A stretch of DNA of 64,000 nucleotides from Isoperla grammatica (Eukaryota; Arthropoda; Insecta; Plecoptera; Perlodidae), in assembly GCA_945910005.1 (NCBI GenBank), contig OX246743.1:8157089-8221088 (forward strand), in the 5' to 3' direction. Under the pieces are notes generated by a model. The model was given only the letters and a program-made list of their open reading frames with translations, was not told where the DNA came from and did not search any database. Positions 60,576-64,000 of this stretch are shown here, in pieces; the stretch's first letter is position 1, and every line of letters begins with the position of its first letter. Position numbers and translations under genes: made by a program.

Positions 60576-60660
60576 TAGGTCGTATGACGTCTGCTAATAT
60601 GTCGCCTCTTACGACAAGCAGAGCTACCCTACCTGGGCCTATTCAATCCCGGTGTAACAG
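60576..60660 (+). repeat. MetaSINE-like domain
   Basis: GTCGCCTCTTACGACAAGCA at about 60601, followed by GAGCTACCCTACCTGGGCCT and ATTCAATCCCGG, is a close match to the domain at 5783 and 5903. The family attribution is from memory and unverified. Confidence 0.5.
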
Positions 60661-60747
60661 AATATTTTTACCCTTGGAATATTATTACTCAGATTGCGTT
60701 ACACGTTGCGAAGCGAACTTCAGAAGAAAACGTGGGGTCTCAAAATA

Positions 60748-60823
60748 ACCTTAACCTAACCTAACCTAACGTAACCTATCTTATCCTAACCTAAACTAAC
60801 CTAACCTAACCTAATCGAACCCA
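60748..60823. repeat. Degenerate interstitial CCTAA (TTAGG) telomere-type array
   Basis: About 12 CCTAA or one-off units (CTTAACCTAACCTAACCTAA ... CTAACCTAACCTAACCTAAT). TTAGG is the ancestral arthropod telomere repeat. The array is short and mutated and has unique sequence on both sides, so it is interstitial. Confidence 0.85.
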
Positions 60824-61161
60824 GTATAACCTTAGTGTAACGTAGCTTAAAATGTTCTTTGTTCTCAACGTGTAACGGCTACTTGAGTGAGCGCGGGTAT
60901 TAGTAATGATGGGCTATGCGTAAAGATATTCCAATACACCGGTGCTAAATGGGATACGTCCTACGTCCCTATACGAGCCATGCTTAGGACCTACGTCCAA
61001 CCAACCACATAAGCCACCGCAGACGGCTGTGGTCCCAACTCACTAACTTAGTAAGCTCGGTTTGGTAATCATGGTTTCAACAAACATTACATTCAAATGC
61101 ATAACAGTCGCCATGTTTGTTCGTAAAGAACCTCCGATTACCGGCTAATCAGAGATTAAAA

Positions 61162-61675
61162 CCCTTTGAGGCCCACATTAATTCTTGATATCAAAAAAGA
61201 TTTTAAATGGCACCAATAAGACTCTTGATTTTTTTTAAGATTTTTACATTTTTTTTTTTTCAAAATTATAGTATCATTTTTTTAAGGTTCAGGACATTTT
61301 TTTGAATTAATTCCCAAAATGTTTCATGAATTGATAGTTCTTAGACTTCCAACAATTATTAGGTAGCAGACTTTGAGTTACATGAAAAAAGAATTTTGAA
61401 AATCGCATGCAAATAAGCATTGTTATTAGGATCTGAATGTCCCGGAAAATTATCAAAAATGAGAAAATATTCATCGTTTTACAATTTCTATTTTTGAATA
61501 TTGTCCATAACGTGTAAATGTTGTTCGATTTGTAGCCAGAAAAAAAATGTCAACGCAGTTTAAATGCGTTTTTGTACCGTGATTCCAAGTGGCATCATTG
61601 GGCATGTGAGCTATGACCAAAATATTATGGTTTAGTACGATACGATTCCAAATGGAATCACTGGGCCTCAAAGGG
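61162..61675. mobile_element. piggyBac-like MITE (CCCTTTGAGGCCCA ends)
   Basis: Left end CCCTTTGAGGCCCA (61162-61175), right end TGGGCCTCAAAGGG (about 61662-61675). TTAA lies 2 bp before the left end (61156-61159), but the right flank is GGAACG, so a TTAA duplication is not complete. CCCTTTGAG-type starts are common in piggyBac elements. Internal repeats ATTCCAAGTGGCATCA and ATTCCAAATGGAATCA near 61580 and 61645. Confidence 0.5.
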
Positions 61676-62904
61676 GGAACGTTGGTGAAACCGGCCCTGT
61701 GAGTTTTAATATCCAACAGTCAGGCAGAGTTTAAACACACGATTACTTAAACCTCAGTAAAGATAAACTACAAATTGAAAATGTGTTCTATAGAGAATTC
61801 CGATCACGAGAAACGACAATGAAATTAACTAAACGCCGTTGATTGGACGTAACGCAATCTGTGATTGGTTGAGCGAGAGTAACTCAAGTAGACGCTCGTA
61901 GTGAGTAACGCAATCACTTACGTTCATCTTCAAGTAATGAAGCCTTATCCGAGAAACGAAATTAACTAAACGGAGATGACAAGTATAACGTAATCTGTGA
62001 TTCTTCGTGCCGGCTGGGAAATGGAGTGAAATCTGAGAATATTCCAGTTCCAGGTATAATCTGTCTTAAACAAACTTGTGCTCATCATCTTCAAATATAA
62101 AGGAGCATTTTCCGGGAAACAGAATATATAGTGTGATACATTTATCTTATACCAGGGCACTTGCAAAAGAAATTTTGCTTAGTACGTTTGGTTTTTCACT
62201 CACTTATACCCCCTTAAATCTCCTACAAGTGTCTCTTTCATCCAATCTTCTTTCCCGATACCATAAGATGACTTGATGGATTGAACGGTTGATTATACGT
62301 AGTTATAAACATCCAATACTCAATTATTTGGCAATTTAATTATCCTACTTACGATACTTGCCTAATCACATCAAGTAATCCAGCTATCTGAGATTACAAT
62401 AATTTCACCAAAGTGAAAACATATCCTGGGGCAAAAATAAAACTATGATTATTATAGTTACAGACCGCACGGTCATGTGACATAGCAAGCTTAGACTGCA
62501 ACGCAGATGCTTTGTTGCCGCCATTGAAGACAGGGCGGATCACCAACGCATGAGATATTTTATCTTCACTGAAAGCTAAGTACACTGGACTAAAAATTAA
62601 AATAAAACGTCCAACAACCATAAGAGGCAATAATTTGGGTAATAAAAACGTTTTGAGACCACGTGACCACCAAAACGTCTGAAACACGTTTGTTCGAGAC
62701 TTGGGTCTCTACCGACAGCGCTCGGATAAGACTACGCGGTCGACCTACAAACTAAGTCCTAGTATAGGCCTACACATTGATAGCGTCTATGGAGGAAAAC
62801 ACATCAAAAACTATATATCCGAACTGGTACGAACAAGAAACATGTTTCGCTTGCAAATTATCTTTGATTAGCATGTTTTTTTGCATTAACATGTGAAATA
62901 AAAA
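61676..62904. other. Gene-free stretch
   Basis: Contains a diverged duplication around GAAATTAACTAAACG (about 61821 and 61957) with GTAACGCAATC and TAACGTAATCTGTGATT neighbours, probably repeat-derived. No exon recognised. Confidence 0.35.
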
Positions 62905-63055
62905 CACCTCTCGTACCTCGCGGGTTTGAATCCCGCCTAAGGCATGTGGCATTTTGTTAATGTCATTCACCCTCCATGCAGCCAGCCATCGTCTCAAATA
63001 GCATAACTGCATTCATAAAATAAGTAAAATAAAAAAAACAACAAAAGCAATAACA
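62905..63055 (+). mobile_element. tRNA-derived SINE
   Basis: B box GGGTTTGAATCCCGCC (about 62930), then GGCATGTGGCATTTTGTTAA, GCCATCGTCTCAAATAGCAT and an A-rich end with an AAAACAACAAAAGC tail. The CATCGTCTC block and GATGTGGC-type block match the SINE at 4955. Confidence 0.65.
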
Positions 63056-63779
63056 TACAGACAGACACAGGCATTACCTTACCTCGGCGGTGTTTATTTC
63101 ATGTTTAATGTGCAACCGCAACGCATGTAAATGGCCTAGGGCATCGCAGTATAAATTGAGTTGCATAATAACATAACGATGATGAGAGGATGAGAAGAAA
63201 GAGTATAGGAAAGTCCGTGGTCAATGAATTTGAATACTGAAATTAATTAAATACTAATTATGAAACCCAAAACTTTCTGTCTCCACGGGCAAAGAATGAG
63301 TGATGGAAGTTCCCTTCTTTTTACACTATCGACCAACGAGTCAAATATGACATTCCTGCGGTGAATGTATACAGCGACATGAGGCGGACACTTGCAGCAC
63401 GTGTTATCGCATGACATTTAGTCCATTCACACACGACCACGAGTTTAGCCCGTGGTGGACCTATAGTGATGCTAAAATTATGAAGAAACAGCAAAGAAAT
63501 CGAAATAAAAACAGTAAATTTGCATGTATATGGTACATGGCTTTTAATTGACAATTCAAAATTGAAAAGTGTAGCAAGAACATGAGAAAGTGAAATTCAA
63601 AAAAATCCCCCCGGTTATTTCAAATTGTCTAAAGCAAGCAATTTTGAGGTTACCTTTGTAAAGCCAACTTTTGAAAACTCAGAAAAAAGCCTTTCCAATG
63701 TATCAAAATTTGGTAAATATGAATCAAATTTGTTATGATTACACAAACGTACACTTTCCAAACAAAATGATTTATACAT

Positions 63780-63911
63780 CGATAGACTTTGCTCGGCGGT
63801 AGCAAGCGATAGTCTAATTCGGGAGATCGCAGGTTCGATTCCCACAACGTGAAGAGAATGTCGAGGGTTTCCTCTGTCATGAAGCGAATACTGGGATTTC
63901 AAACTACCCAA
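63780..63911 (+). mobile_element. tRNA-derived SINE
   Basis: Head GGCGGTAGCAAGCGATAGTC (A-box region) and B box GGTTCGATTCC (about 63831), followed by GGTTTCCTCTGTCATGAAGC and GAATACTGGGATTTC. Same family as the minus-strand copy at 56750-56930. Confidence 0.65.
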
Positions 63912-64000
63912 CTATCCTAATATATCTATGAAGTTCCAACAAAGGACAACGCCGATGAACTCGAAGGGGGGTCTGGCGATTCGACTCGTCCATGATCGAG

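Overview
This is animal nuclear DNA, most likely from an arthropod. Genes are split by GT-AG introns, about half of the window is transposon-derived, and a degenerate CCTAA (TTAGG-type) array lies near 60.75 kb. The palindrome TAGGCCTA recurs in introns and intergenic DNA, mainly left of 50 kb. I cannot name the species. A run of exactly 200 N at 50885-51084 is a scaffolding gap.

Five host genes can be built exon by exon with consistent splice phases. (1) A PRMT7-type arginine methyltransferase on the minus strand, 3585 down to 1; its C-terminal half lies outside the window. (2) A UBE2V1/UBE2V2 (Uev1A/MMS2) ubiquitin E2 variant on the plus strand, 9083-16603, complete in four exons. (3) Cytochrome c1 on the minus strand, 29395-25762, complete in seven exons. 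(4) An LSM14/Trailer hitch RNP protein on the plus strand, 29725-41698, complete in seven exons. (5) A short-chain dehydrogenase resembling 15-hydroxyprostaglandin dehydrogenase on the minus strand, 50281-47863, without its first exon(s). Genes 3 and 4 are head to head, with 329 bp between start codons. The genes are unrelated housekeeping functions, and no operon-like logic is expected.

Layout: 1-3.6 kb PRMT7; 4.2-8.1 kb a LINE broken by a hAT-like element and a small MITE; 9.1-16.6 kb the E2 variant, with a LINE nested in a hAT MITE in intron 1; 16.6-25.7 kb intergenic, with a decayed hAT (ZBED5-like) transposase and several MITEs; 25.7-29.4 kb cytochrome c1; 29.7-41.7 kb LSM14, whose introns are packed with inverted-repeat elements; 41.7-47.7 kb 3' sequence, an RTE-like LINE relic and more MITE copies; 47.8-50.3 kb the dehydrogenase; 50.9-64 kb, beyond the gap, no recognisable gene but satellites, SINEs, MITEs and the telomere-like patch.

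I found no undescribed multi-gene system. The most informative material is the record of nested insertions with readable target-site duplications, and a pair of inverted hAT MITEs flanking LSM14 exon 4 that could pair in the transcript. All family calls were made by eye from translated motifs; no database search was possible.
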